Source: an uncultured Prevotella sp. (GTDB taxonomy: Bacteria; Bacteroidota; Bacteroidia; Bacteroidales; Bacteroidaceae). Taken from it: a stretch of DNA of 64,000 nucleotides. Made by a program: the position numbers and the translations under genes. The stretch spans positions 19,911 to 83,910 of the forward strand of contig CAJOIW010000004.1 of assembly GCA_905234845.1 (NCBI GenBank). The letters run 5' to 3'. Positions 36,416 through 45,374 of the stretch are shown piece by piece. How positions within the stretch are numbered: position 1 is the first letter of the stretch; every line of letters starts with the position of its first letter. Below the pieces are notes generated by a model. It saw only the letters and a list, made by a program, of their open reading frames with translations, was not told where the DNA came from and did no database searches.

Positions 36416-36418
36416 GCA

Positions 36419-38065
36419 ATGAAACGACTGCTCTGTATATTGTTCGCCTTTGCGCTTGTCCTCTCTGTACCCGCACAGAAGAGGCAGACCACCACCCGTA
36501 AACCCGCTACCACACAACAGCGGAAGCCTGTCGCACGACAGCAGACGAAGAAAAAAACGGTTACCCAGCAAAAGACAGGAAACAAGGGAAAGCAGCCGGC
36601 AAAGGCCAAGCAGCAGACCCAGAAGAAGCCCGTCTATACCAACGAGGCCATCAAGGGTTTGCAGGGTAAGCGTGCAGAGATACAGAAAACCATCAAACAG
36701 CAGGAGAAAGCCCTGCGCGCCAATCAGGCCGACGTGAAGAAACGCCTCGAAAACCTCATGATTATCACAGGCGAGATTGATGACCGACAGAAGAAAATAG
36801 AGAACATCGAGCACGACATCACCCACATCGACAGCAACATCGACCTGCTCACCGCACAACTCGAGACCCTCGAGCAGCAACTTGCCGAGCGCAAGGCCAA
36901 GTACGTCAAGTCGATGCGCATGATGAGTCGTAAGCACACCTTCCAAGACCAACTTATGTTCATCTTCTCTGCCAAGAGTTTCACCCAGATGTATCGCCGT
37001 CTGCGCTTCGTGCGCGAGTACGCCGCTTACCAACGTGCGCAGGGTGAGCAGGTGAAGGTCAAGCAGGAACAGGTTAATGCCAAGCGCAACGAGCTACATC
37101 TGGTAAAGGGAGAGAAGAACACACTACTCAGTCAAGGCAAGCGTGAGCGGGCCGTACTCGAAGGACAGCAGACCGAGCAGCAGACGATGGTCAACTCGCT
37201 CAAGAAAGAGCAGAAGAGCATTCAGCAGATTATCGCCCAACAGCGTAAGGAAGACGCCGCCCTCAACGCACAGATCGACCGTCTCGTAGCCATCGAGGTG
37301 GAAAAGGCTCGGCAGCGCGCTGCCGCCGAGGCCGCTGCGAAGAAAGCTGCTGCCGAGGCTGCTGCGAAGAAGAAAGCCGAGGAGCTTGCCCGCAAGAAGG
37401 CTGAAGCCGAAGCCAAGGCCCGCGAGAACGAGCGGCGCATAGCCGAGGCCAAAGCCCGTGAGGAACGCCTCAAGGCGGAGGCCAAGGAAAAACATGACGC
37501 CGAGGAGCGTGCCCGTGCCGAGCAACGTGCCCGTGAGGCCGAGGCAGAAAGGCTCGCTGCCGAGCGTAAGGCCAAGGCCGACAGCGAGCGCGACAGCAAG
37601 GAGATAGCCGTCGCCACAAGGAAGGTCGAAGAGTCGTCACGCATGAGCACCGCCGACCGTATGATGAGCGGAGGCTTTGAGGCCAACCGAGGTCGCCTGC
37701 CTATGCCCATCACAGGCTCCTATAAGATTGTGAGCCACTTTGGACAATACGAGGTAGAGGGACTTAGCAACGTGAAACTCGACAACAAGGGCATCAACAT
37801 CAAGGGTTCGCCCGGTTGTCAGGCTCGCAGCATCTACGATGGTGAGGTTAGTGCTGTCTACGGCTATGGTGGGCAATATCTCGTTATGGTGCGCCATGGA
37901 GCCTATATCTCTGTCTATTGTAACCTACGTTCCGTCAGCGTGTCAAAGGGTCAGCGCGTCAGCGCCCGACAGGTTCTCGGCACCGTTGGTACCGACAACA
38001 TCCTTCAGTTCCAACTCCGCAAAGAGACCGCCAAGCTCAACCCCGAAGCCTGGCTCGGCAGATAG
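36419..38065 (+). CDS. EnvC-like murein hydrolase activator with degenerate LytM domain
   Basis: 548 residues: signal peptide (about 1-19), a basic low-complexity segment (20-75), a long coiled coil (about 80-290), an Ala/Glu/Lys/Arg helix (about 295-395) and a C-terminal M23/LytM domain (about 425-548). The zinc ligands of active M23 peptidases are missing: HxxxD is replaced around NKGINIKGS and the HxH motif by FQLRKET. That is the pattern of EnvC/NlpD, which activate amidases rather than cut peptidoglycan. I infer a cell-separation role, in line with dcw functions. Confidence 0.82.
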   Translation: MKRLLCILFAFALVLSVPAQKRQTTTRKPATTQQRKPVARQQTKKKTVTQQKTGNKGKQPAKAKQQTQKKPVYTNEAIKGLQGKRAEIQKTIKQQEKALRANQADVKKRLENLMIITGEIDDRQKKIENIEHDITHIDSNIDLLTAQLETLEQQLAERKAKYVKSMRMMSRKHTFQDQLMFIFSAKSFTQMYRRLRFVREYAAYQRAQGEQVKVKQEQVNAKRNELHLVKGEKNTLLSQGKRERAVLEGQQTEQQTMVNSLKKEQKSIQQIIAQQRKEDAALNAQIDRLVAIEVEKARQRAAAEAAAKKAAAEAAAKKKAEELARKKAEAEAKARENERRIAEAKAREERLKAEAKEKHDAEERARAEQRAREAEAERLAAERKAKADSERDSKEIAVATRKVEESSRMSTADRMMSGGFEANRGRLPMPITGSYKIVSHFGQYEVEGLSNVKLDNKGINIKGSPGCQARSIYDGEVSAVYGYGGQYLVMVRHGAYISVYCNLRSVSVSKGQRVSARQVLGTVGTDNILQFQLRKETAKLNPEAWLGR

Positions 38066-38152
38066 GAACAGTCCAACGTAGAAAGGTTGACGTTATCGTT
38101 AACGTTAAAAAGCAGGAAATTAGTAACCAAAAGTAAGAAAATTGCTAAAAAT

Positions 38153-38184
38153 TTTGGTAAATTAAAAGATAATGCGTAATTTTG
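38153..38184 (+). promoter_or_regulatory. trp operon promoter
   Basis: -33 box TTTG at 38153-38156, a 20-base spacer and a perfect -7 box TAATTTTG at 38177-38184. Transcription would begin about 38190, some 20 bases before the leader peptide ATG. Confidence 0.72.
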
Positions 38185-38210
38185 CCGACAAATTAAAACA
38201 AAGACGTGGT

Positions 38211-38273
38211 ATGACAAGAATGGCAAACATCTGGTGGTGGCGCTCAAGACTCAAAAAAGTCGTGAGAAGATAG
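38211..38273 (+). CDS. trpL: trp leader peptide with three consecutive Trp codons
   Basis: A 20-codon frame, ATG to TAG, coding MTRMANIWWWRSRLKKVVRR. The three TGG codons are at 38232-38240, the middle of the peptide. Position between promoter and terminator-like hairpin and upstream of trpB identifies it as the sensing element of an attenuator: a ribosome lacking Trp-tRNA would stall there. The basic second half is of no obvious function beyond spacing. Too short for ordinary gene finding. Confidence 0.85.
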   Translation: MTRMANIWWWRSRLKKVVRR

Positions 38274-38346
38274 CCGTGTACCTGTAACGTTTGTAACCAA
38301 AAGATATTGAGAGGCCTGTCATTCTTACGACAAGCCTCTTTTCTTT
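38259..38346 (+). terminator. trp attenuator: antiterminator and terminator stems
   Basis: Terminator: GAGGCCTGTC (38311-38320) pairs with GACAAGCCTC (38329-38338) with one C-A mismatch, then TTTTCTTT. Antiterminator: GTCGTGAGAA (38259-38268, inside the end of the leader ORF) pairs over 10 bases, one a G-U wobble, with TTCTTACGAC (38322-38331), i.e. the terminator loop and the first bases of its descending arm. Stalling at the Trp codons leaves 38259-38268 free and prevents the terminator; translation to the stop codon at 38271 covers it and lets the terminator form. Confidence 0.8.
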
Positions 38347-38352
38347 ACGGGT

Positions 38353-38450
38353 TTAACCCCTTCTGGATCATCCCGAACGGAGCTCGCCCCTCGTAGCCCA
38401 TTCCCGCTGACGCGCCTACCCGTAGCCTTTACCCCGACGGAGAGGAGAAA
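38353..38450. repeat. G/C repeat between attenuator and trpB
   Basis: Composite G/C unit (CCCGAACGGAGCTCGCCCC..., GCTGACGCGCCTACCCGTAGCC, CCCGACGGAGAGGAG) inserted in the trp leader after the terminator and followed by the string GTTAACGTTATCGTTAAG. The same blocks, inverted, occur at 62168-62265. It lengthens the trpB leader by about 100 bases. Confidence 0.75.
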
Positions 38451-38501
38451 AGTTGAAAAGTTAACGTTATCGTTAAGAAAAAACTGTAAACCAACACCTA
38501 T

Positions 38502-39683
38502 ATGAGTAATTATCAAGTAGACAAAAATGGATTCTATGGAGAGTTTGGTGGTGCCTATGTGCCGGAGATTCTCTACAAGTGTGTTCACGACTTGCAGGAG
38601 GCGTATCTGCCGATAGTGGAAAGTGAGGACTTCAAACGGGAGTTTCACGCGCTGTTGAAAGATTATGTGGGTCGTCCGTCGCCATTGTATTATGCCCGGA
38701 GAATGAGTGAGCGTTATGGCTGTCGGCTGTATTTGAAGCGTGAGGATCTCAATCACACGGGTGCCCATAAGATAAACAACACTATCGGACAGATACTGCT
38801 GGCTAAGAAGATGGGCAAGAGTCGCATCATCGCCGAGACGGGTGCGGGGCAGCATGGGGTGGCTACAGCTACTGTCTGCGCCCTGATGGACATGAGGTGC
38901 GAGGTGTTTATGGGAGCCACCGATGTGAAGCGCCAGCACACAAACGTGGAGCGTATGAGGATGTTGGGAGCCGAGGTGCATCCCGTACAAACAGGAAACA
39001 TGACACTCAGCGACGCTTGTTCCGAAGCCATCCGCGACTGGTGCTGTCATCCCGCCGATACTTTTTATATTGTTGGCTCTACGATGGGGCCGCATCCTTA
39101 TCCCGACCTTGTCGCCCGTATGCAAAGCGTCATCTCTGAGGAAATCAAATGGCAGTTGCAAGAGAAAATAGGACGCGATTATCCCGACTATCTCATGGCT
39201 TGCATCGGTGGCGGGAGTAATGCCGCCGGTACCATCTACCACTATCTCGATGACGAGCGGGTGAAAATCGTGTTGGCAGAGGCGGGCGGACATGGCTGGC
39301 AGACCAACCACACCGCCGCCACGATACACAGGGGCACAACGGGCATTCTTCATGGTGCGAAGATGCTGGTCATGCAGAATGATGACGGGCAGATACAGGA
39401 GGCATTCACTATCAGTGCCGGTCTCGACTATCCCGGTGTAGGCCCCATGCACTGCAATATGGCGAAGAAAGGACGTACCCTTGTGCTCAGTATCAATGAC
39501 GACGAGGCCATCAATGGAGGTTACGAGTTGACTCGCATGGAAGGAATCATCCCTGCAATAGAATCGGCTCACGCCGTCGCGGCGCTGTCGAAACTTTCGT
39601 TTAAAAGCGACGATGTGGTAGTGCTTACCATCAGTGGACGAGGCGACAAGGATATTGAGATCTATCTGGAGAAATTCAAGTGA
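38502..39683 (+). CDS. trpB: Tryptophan synthase beta subunit
   Basis: PLP enzyme that joins indole and L-serine. 393 residues. The PLP lysine is Lys90 in NHTGAHKINN; the phosphate loop GGGSNAAG is near residue 231, and KREDLNHTG and GAGQHGVATA (near 112) are canonical. It is first in the operon, before trpE, which is the Bacteroidetes order. It acts with TrpA at the other end of the operon. Expression is set by the attenuator upstream. Confidence 0.97.
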   Translation: MSNYQVDKNGFYGEFGGAYVPEILYKCVHDLQEAYLPIVESEDFKREFHALLKDYVGRPSPLYYARRMSERYGCRLYLKREDLNHTGAHKINNTIGQILLAKKMGKSRIIAETGAGQHGVATATVCALMDMRCEVFMGATDVKRQHTNVERMRMLGAEVHPVQTGNMTLSDACSEAIRDWCCHPADTFYIVGSTMGPHPYPDLVARMQSVISEEIKWQLQEKIGRDYPDYLMACIGGGSNAAGTIYHYLDDERVKIVLAEAGGHGWQTNHTAATIHRGTTGILHGAKMLVMQNDDGQIQEAFTISAGLDYPGVGPMHCNMAKKGRTLVLSINDDEAINGGYELTRMEGIIPAIESAHAVAALSKLSFKSDDVVVLTISGRGDKDIEIYLEKFK

Positions 39684-39721
39684 ACACCTTAATCTTTTGA
39701 AAAAATAAAACTGTAAATAGT

Positions 39722-41176
39722 ATGAATACGTTTAAATACCAAACCGTCTCGTGCAGCATACTGGCTGACCTTCATACGCCGGTAGGCATCTATATGCGAC
39801 TGAGAGATTTGTATCCGCAAAGTGCGTTGATGGAGAGCGCAGACTATCATGACAGCAACAACTCGCGCTCGTTCATAGGCCTTAACCCAATGGCAAGTGT
39901 TGCCGTCGGACATGGCTTAGCCACCATCACCTTTCCCGATGGCAGTGTAAGGCAGCATGAGATAAACGAAGATTATCAGCCCTCCCAAGCTATTCGTGAG
40001 TTGATAGACCATATTGAGGTGAGCGGTGAGGATGCCGGCTACTGCGGACTGTTCGGTTATACCAGTTTCAATGCGGTGCGCTATTTTGAGCATATCGCGG
40101 TGAAGGACGAGACACAAGAGAAGAACGATGCGCCCGACTTGCTTTATATATTATACAGGGTGGTTATCGTGTTCGGCCATCATAACAACACCTTGAAAGT
40201 GATTAGTATAGAGTCCCCCTCTAATCCCTCCGACCGGAGGGAGAAACGCAGCAATCTCTCCCCCAGCGGGGGAAGTCGGAGGAGACTTGAACATATACTC
40301 AAGGCCATGAACAAGGGCAACGTGCAGGCATACGGATTCCATCGCATAGGTGGCATTACAAGCACGCTGACAGACGAGGAGCACAGAGCGAACATACGTC
40401 GGGGCATACAGCATTGTCTGAGGGGCGATGTCTTCCAAATCGTACTCTCACGAAGGTTTATACAGAGATACGAGGGCGACGATTTCAAACTCTATCGAGC
40501 CTTGCGCAGCATCAATCCCTCGCCCTATTTGTTTTACTTCGACTTTGGAGGGTTCCGCATCCTTGGGTCATCTCCAGAGACACATTGCAGGATAGACTCC
40601 TCCCGCCACGTGTACATCGACCCTGTTGCCGGAACAACCCGACGGACAGGCCACTTGGAGGCCGACAGACAAGGCGCAGAGTATCTGCGCAATGACCCGA
40701 AGGAAAATGCTGAGCACGTGATGCTGGTAGACTTGGCCCGCAACGATTTGAGCCGAAACTGCCATCATGTCAAGGTTGACTTCTATAAGGCCCTGCAATA
40801 CTACAGCCATGTGATACACCTAGTGTCACGTGTGAGTGGAGAGCTTGACAAGAGAGCCGACCCGATAAAGGCATTTTTCGACACCTTCCCAGCAGGCACA
40901 CTGTCTGGAGCACCAAAGGTTCGTGCCATGCAGCTTATCTCAGAATATGAGCCGCACAATCGTGGAGCGTATGGAGGCTGCATAGGCATCATCGGCCTCG
41001 ACGGCTCATTGAATCAGGCCATCACCATCCGCACGTTTGTCTCGCGAAATGGAGAGCTATGGCTTCAGGCTGGTGGCGGTATCGTGGCCAAGAGCGATGA
41101 GGACTATGAATTGCAAGAGGTGAACAATAAACTTGGTGCGTTACGTCGCGCCATATTGATGGCGGAAAAAATATAA
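39722..41176 (+). CDS. trpE: Anthranilate synthase component I
   Basis: Converts chorismate to anthranilate with ammonia from TrpG. 484 residues. The N-terminal part keeps a feedback-site-like LMES (near residue 38); the catalytic domain has ILGSSPETHCR (near 279), IDPVAGTTRRTG (near 301), MLVDLARNDLSRN (near 336), PAGTLSGAPK (near 390) and GGGIVAKSDEDYE (near 450). Residues about 163-190 (PSNPSDRREKRSNLSPSGG...) are coded by an in-frame G/C repeat between the N-terminal and catalytic parts. The stop is four bases before trpG. Confidence 0.95.
   Translation: MNTFKYQTVSCSILADLHTPVGIYMRLRDLYPQSALMESADYHDSNNSRSFIGLNPMASVAVGHGLATITFPDGSVRQHEINEDYQPSQAIRELIDHIEVSGEDAGYCGLFGYTSFNAVRYFEHIAVKDETQEKNDAPDLLYILYRVVIVFGHHNNTLKVISIESPSNPSDRREKRSNLSPSGGSRRRLEHILKAMNKGNVQAYGFHRIGGITSTLTDEEHRANIRRGIQHCLRGDVFQIVLSRRFIQRYEGDDFKLYRALRSINPSPYLFYFDFGGFRILGSSPETHCRIDSSRHVYIDPVAGTTRRTGHLEADRQGAEYLRNDPKENAEHVMLVDLARNDLSRNCHHVKVDFYKALQYYSHVIHLVSRVSGELDKRADPIKAFFDTFPAGTLSGAPKVRAMQLISEYEPHNRGAYGGCIGIIGLDGSLNQAITIRTFVSRNGELWLQAGGGIVAKSDEDYELQEVNNKLGALRRAILMAEKI
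40212..40290. repeat. G/C palindromic repeat inside trpE
   Basis: Two units, CCCTCCGACCGGAGGG and CTCCCCCAGCGGGGGAAG..., plus flanking CCCCCTCTAATCC and GTCGGAGGAG, coded in frame. The frame is kept through the whole element and the conserved enzyme sequence resumes at LEHILKAM. Confidence 0.78.
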
Positions 41177-41180
41177 GAGT

Positions 41181-41756
41181 ATGAAAATAGTGATTATCGA
41201 CAACTACGACTCATTTACTTACAACTTGAGTCATCTCATTAAAGATCTGGGGGTAGAGATTACCGTGCTGCGTAACGACCAGTTCAAGCTCTCAGACCTT
41301 GAGCAATATAACAAGATTGTGCTTTCGCCTGGTCCTGGAATACCCTCTGAGGCAGGATTGCTGCTCGATGTTATCCGTACTTATGCGGGAAAGAAACCTA
41401 TCCTTGGCATTTGTTTGGGGCATCAAGCCATAGGCGAGGTGTTCGGTGCCAAGTTGGAGAATCTGTCGGATGTGTTTCATGGTGTCGCCACACCTTGTCG
41501 TATCATAGCTGACGACGGTATCTTCAGTGGGATAGAGCGCCAAATAACCATAGGGCGCTATCATTCGTGGGTAGTGTCGAGAGATGGTTTACCAGAGTGT
41601 CTTGAAGTCATGGCCGAAAGTGATGACAGCCAACGTCAGGCAACAATCATGGCGTTGCGTCATAGAGAACTTAATGTGAGAGGGTTGCAATTCCACCCGG
41701 AAAGTGTACTGACACCCGATGGGAAAAAGATGCTACAGAACTGGCTCTTTTTATAA
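41181..41756 (+). CDS. trpG: Anthranilate synthase component II (glutamine amidotransferase)
   Basis: Class I amidotransferase that provides ammonia to TrpE. 191 residues. Catalytic Cys in GICLGHQA (near residue 79), the SPGPG oxyanion-loop segment (near 50), and His-Glu in FHPES (near 173). Four bases after trpE, so translation is probably coupled. Such TrpG proteins can be shared with p-aminobenzoate synthesis; nothing here shows that. Confidence 0.95.
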   Translation: MKIVIIDNYDSFTYNLSHLIKDLGVEITVLRNDQFKLSDLEQYNKIVLSPGPGIPSEAGLLLDVIRTYAGKKPILGICLGHQAIGEVFGAKLENLSDVFHGVATPCRIIADDGIFSGIERQITIGRYHSWVVSRDGLPECLEVMAESDDSQRQATIMALRHRELNVRGLQFHPESVLTPDGKKMLQNWLFL

Positions 41757-41778
41757 AGTGTCACTCCCTCCTAACATA

Positions 41779-41896
41779 AACCCTTCCCGACCTCCCCGAA
41801 GGAGCAACCCCTCCCCCGACCTCCCTGAAGGCGAGGGAGCTGTAAATTGTAAACAGTAAACAATTCTTCTCCCTTCCTTTTGGGGGATAAGGGGGA
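41779..41896. repeat. G/C repeats in the trpG-trpD spacer
   Basis: The 190-base spacer between trpG and trpD is mostly repeat: two G/C units (CCGACCTCCCCGAAGGAG, CCGACCTCCCTGAAGGCGAG), a TGTAAATTGTAAACAGTAAAC string and a third unit (CTCCCTTCCTTTTGGGGGAT). The other trp spacers are 4-69 bases. A run of hairpins here may affect the upstream/downstream expression ratio. Confidence 0.75.
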
Positions 41897-41946
41897 ATTA
41901 GAGAAACTATAAACAGAAAAATTGATAATTAAAATATGACACGAAG

Positions 41947-42957
41947 ATGGAACAGACAATGAAAGGCTATCTCTTCCGCCTACTTAATCATGAAGAGCTC
42001 TCCCGCGAGGAGATGAAAACTATTTTAATCGGTATCACCCGCAGCGAATATCCTAATGAGCAGATAACGGCTCTGCTGACGTCTTTGCAGATGCGGGGAG
42101 TGACGGTAGATGAGCTGCTGGGTTTCCGTGATGGTATTCTGGAGACTGGTGTGCCTGCGATTCTGGAGGCTGACCGCTATATTGATGTGGTGGGTACGGG
42201 CGGCGACCGTAAGAATACGTTCAATATCTCGACGACTGCTTGTTTTGTGATTGCCGGTGCGGGATATAAGGTGGCTAAGCATGGCAACTATGCGGCTACT
42301 TCGGTGAGTGGTGCGAGCAATGTGATACAGCATCATGGTATCAGGTTTACCGATGATATTGACCGGCTGAACCGCTCGCTCAACGAGGCGGGCATTGTCT
42401 ACCTGCATGCGCAGCTCTTCGCCAGAGCGATGAGATTTGTGGGCCCGATACGCAAGGCGTTGCAGTTTCCTACTGTCTTTAATCTGTTGGGTCCTATTGT
42501 GAATCCCTCTCAGCCTAAGTGTCAGTTGCTTGGTGTTGCGAATCTTGACCAGATGCGGCTCTACAACAGCGTGTATCAGCGGTTGGGTATCGACTATGGT
42601 ATCGTGAACTCTATTGATGGTTACGATGAAATTTCGCTTACGGGCGACTTCAAGGTGACGACGAACTGCTATGAGCGTATTTTTAGACCTCAAGACTTGG
42701 GCTTCGACATTGCTAAGCCTGAGGAGCTGATGGGTGGGGCTACGGAGGAGGAGGCTGCCCGGATTTTCGATGCTGTGCTGGAGAACCGTGCGCTGCCTGC
42801 CCAAAAGAATATCGTATTGGCGAATGCTGCTTTTGGTATTCAGGTGCTGGAGAGGGGACAGAAGTGCATAGAGGAGTGCATAGGTATTGCCCGCGAGAGC
42901 ATCGACAGTGGTGCTGCCCTGAGGACTTTCAAGAGGTTTGTGGAGCTCAATTCATAG
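41947..42957 (+). CDS. trpD: Anthranilate phosphoribosyltransferase
   Basis: Adds phosphoribose from PRPP to anthranilate. 336 residues. The PRPP/Mg loop VGTGGDRKNTFNIST is near residue 79, KHGNYAATS near 112, and the anthranilate pocket region GPIRKALQFPTVFNLLGPI near 160. An alternative ATG six codons in (41962) is possible. Separate from TrpG, unlike the enterobacterial fusion. Confidence 0.95.
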   Translation: MEQTMKGYLFRLLNHEELSREEMKTILIGITRSEYPNEQITALLTSLQMRGVTVDELLGFRDGILETGVPAILEADRYIDVVGTGGDRKNTFNISTTACFVIAGAGYKVAKHGNYAATSVSGASNVIQHHGIRFTDDIDRLNRSLNEAGIVYLHAQLFARAMRFVGPIRKALQFPTVFNLLGPIVNPSQPKCQLLGVANLDQMRLYNSVYQRLGIDYGIVNSIDGYDEISLTGDFKVTTNCYERIFRPQDLGFDIAKPEELMGGATEEEAARIFDAVLENRALPAQKNIVLANAAFGIQVLERGQKCIEECIGIARESIDSGAALRTFKRFVELNS

Positions 42958-43026
42958 ATGTTTTTTCTTAACGATAACGGGAACGATAACTTTTCAACTT
43001 TTTTTTATTGATTATTGGTTTAAGGA

Positions 43027-44358
43027 ATGGGTGATATTTTGCAGGACATTATTGTTCGTAAGCGGCAGGAGCTAGAGGTGCTTTATGCTCCCAAACCCTC
43101 GTTGCGGGGGGCGCTGCTTAATAGTTCGACGGGCATCATCGCAGAGTTTAAAAGGAGATCTCCGTCGAAAGGTTGGATTAGGGAGGACGGTCGGGCTGAC
43201 CTCATTCCGCTGAGCTACGAGCGGAATGGTGCTGCCGCGGTTTCTATTCTTACTGACGGGCACTTTTTCGGTGGGGCTGATGAATACGTTAGTGTGGCCC
43301 GGCAATCGGGTCTGTCTGTTCCCGTGCTTTACAAGAACTTTGTTATTGACGAGGCGCAGTTATATGCTGCGACTCTTTGCGGTGCCTCAGCGGTGCTGCT
43401 CATTGCGGCTTGTCTGTCGAAAATACGGTGTCGGCAACTTATGGAGAGGGCGCACGAATTGGGTTTGGAGGTGCTTCTTGAAATGCATTCTGAGCGGGAA
43501 CTGGAGTATGCCGACCTTGAGCCCGACCTTTGTGGCATCAATAATCGTAACCTTGGTTCATTTGTCACTGATGTGGAGAATAGCTTTCGTCTTGCGGAGC
43601 TGTTGCCTCAGGATGCGGTAAAGGTCAGTGAGAGTGGTCTTGCTGATCCTGTCACGGTGAAGGCTCTGCGCGCTGCGGGTTTTCGCGGTTTCCTCATGGG
43701 TGAGCATTTTATGAGGGCTGCCGACCCGGGCGATGCGCTCCGCAGGTTTATGTCGAGTCTCTCTTTGGTTAAGGTTTGCGGGATGCGTGAGGCGGAGAAT
43801 ATTCGTGAGGTCGAGGCTTTGGGCGTTGACATGATGGGCTTTCTCTTTTGGCCTAAATCGAACCGCTATGTCAAAGAGCTGCCTGGCTATCTGCCTCGAA
43901 AGGCAAAACGGGTGGGCGTGTTTGTAGATGAGGATATTGAGTGTGTCAGGAAGAGAGCCGATGAATATCAGCTCGATTTCGTCCAACTCCATGGGAAGGA
44001 ATCTCCGGAATACTGTGCCCAGTTAGAGGGATGCCGTTTGATAAAGGCTTTCAATATCGCCACTGTCGATGATCTCGTTCCATGCAAAGCATACGCGAGT
44101 GTTGTGGATTATTTTCTATTTGACACAAGAGGCAGTTCCATAGGTGGCAATGGCGAGAAGTTTGATTGGGACGTTCTCTCTGCCTATAATGGCTCTACTC
44201 CTTTTTTTCTCAGTGGCGGTATCGGCCCTGAGGATGCTGAGCGCGTAAAGGCGTTTTCTCATCCCATGTGCATCGGTATCGACCTCAACTCCCGCTTTGA
44301 GATTGTGCCCGGGCTGAAAGACGTAACTAAGTTGAATGATTTCATAGGTAGTATATAG
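43027..44358 (+). CDS. trpCF: Fused indole-3-glycerol phosphate synthase / PRA isomerase
   Basis: 443 residues, two TIM barrels in one chain. TrpC half (about 1-245): [12 protein letters not shown] near 41, [12 protein letters not shown] near 99, [10 protein letters not shown] near 178, ESGLADP near 201. TrpF half (from about 248): [24 protein letters not shown] near 280, [12 protein letters not shown] near 320, [11 protein letters not shown] near 397. Together they do two successive steps from phosphoribosyl anthranilate to indoleglycerol phosphate. The same fusion is known in enterobacteria (named trpC there); I recall separate genes in Bacteroides. Confidence 0.94.
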   Translation: MGDILQDIIVRKRQELEVLYAPKPSLRGALLNSSTGIIAEFKRRSPSKGWIREDGRADLIPLSYERNGAAAVSILTDGHFFGGADEYVSVARQSGLSVPVLYKNFVIDEAQLYAATLCGASAVLLIAACLSKIRCRQLMERAHELGLEVLLEMHSERELEYADLEPDLCGINNRNLGSFVTDVENSFRLAELLPQDAVKVSESGLADPVTVKALRAAGFRGFLMGEHFMRAADPGDALRRFMSSLSLVKVCGMREAENIREVEALGVDMMGFLFWPKSNRYVKELPGYLPRKAKRVGVFVDEDIECVRKRADEYQLDFVQLHGKESPEYCAQLEGCRLIKAFNIATVDDLVPCKAYASVVDYFLFDTRGSSIGGNGEKFDWDVLSAYNGSTPFFLSGGIGPEDAERVKAFSHPMCIGIDLNSRFEIVPGLKDVTKLNDFIGSI

Positions 44359-44425
44359 TTTACAGTTTACGGTTATCGGTTTAACGCTAACGTTAACGTC
44401 AACGTTTTATGTTATTGGTAAGGAT

Positions 44426-45205
44426 ATGAATAAGATAAATGCTCTTTTCGAGAATAAAGGGGACAAGAAACTACTTTCTCTCTATTTTTGTGCCGGTTGT
44501 CCTACGCTCAACGGTACGGCTGATGTGATTCTTACGATGCAGCGTAGGGGTATCGATATGATTGAGGTGGGTATTCCCTTCAGCGACCCTCTGGCCGATG
44601 GTCCCGTCATTCAAAATGCGGCAACACGGGCACTGAAGAACGGCATGACTCTGAAAACGCTCTTTGCGCAGTTGCAGGCAATCAAGAACCAAGTGGAGAT
44701 ACCTCTCGTCATGATGGGCTATCTCAATCCCATTCTTCATTATGGCATAGAGAATTTTTGTAGGAGTTGTCGGGAGGCGGGTGTCAGTGGTGCCATTATT
44801 CCTGACTTGCCTTTTGATGATTACCTTCGTGTGGTGAAGCCTATAGCAGACAGATATGACTTGCGCATCATCATGCTGATTACTCCAGAGACGAGCGAGG
44901 AGCGTATCCGACTGATTGATGCTCAGACCGGCGGTTTTATCTATATGGTATCATCGGCTGCCATCACAGGCGCTCAGAAGAGTTTTGATGATGAGAAGCA
45001 GGTTTATTTCCGCCGTATCGACGGCATGAAATTGCGTAATCCGCGTATGATAGGCTTTGGTATCAGCAATGCCCAGACGCTCAAGGCTGCTCACAATTAC
45101 GCGGAGGGTGCCATCATCGGCTCGAAGTTTGTCACGCTTTTGAATGAGGCTGATGGCGATGCCGACAAAGCCCTCGAGAACCTGTTTTCTGTTTTAAGTC
45201 GGTGA
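44426..45205 (+). CDS. trpA: Tryptophan synthase alpha subunit
   Basis: Cleaves indoleglycerol phosphate to indole and glyceraldehyde phosphate. 259 residues. Catalytic Glu in [15 protein letters not shown] (near residue 49) and Asp in IPDLPFDDY (near 130); the phosphate-binding end FGISNAQ and GAIIGSKFV are near 213 and 232. Last gene of the operon. The spacer before it holds TTTACAGTTTACGGTT and AACGTTAACG strings, short forms of dispersed repeats. Confidence 0.96.
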   Translation: MNKINALFENKGDKKLLSLYFCAGCPTLNGTADVILTMQRRGIDMIEVGIPFSDPLADGPVIQNAATRALKNGMTLKTLFAQLQAIKNQVEIPLVMMGYLNPILHYGIENFCRSCREAGVSGAIIPDLPFDDYLRVVKPIADRYDLRIIMLITPETSEERIRLIDAQTGGFIYMVSSAAITGAQKSFDDEKQVYFRRIDGMKLRNPRMIGFGISNAQTLKAAHNYAEGAIIGSKFVTLLNEADGDADKALENLFSVLSR

Positions 45206-45315
45206 TGGTTTTATAGTTTATGGTTTACAGCTATTGTTTTTTGTTTTTTTATTCGTTAAATTCGTGATCGAAAGGTACAGGGGAAGAAAACACTAATCCC
45301 ACGAATCTCACGAAT

Positions 45316-45333
45316 AAAATTGCTTGCAATTTT
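45316..45333. terminator. Possible bidirectional terminator after trpA
   Basis: Palindrome AAAATTGC-TT-GCAATTTT, 8-bp stem and two-base loop, between the convergent trpA and CotH-like genes. In either direction it ends in a short T-run. It is weak in G/C, so termination is only plausible. Confidence 0.4.
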
Positions 45334-45374
45334 GGGCTAATAACCAATAACCATAACTATAAACCAATCACCAC

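Noticed and set aside
38325..39572. 415-codon antisense frame across trpB
   Set aside because: Exact shadow of trpB in the opposite strand; the trpB frame has all catalytic motifs and the antisense product begins inside it and ends in repeat sequence.
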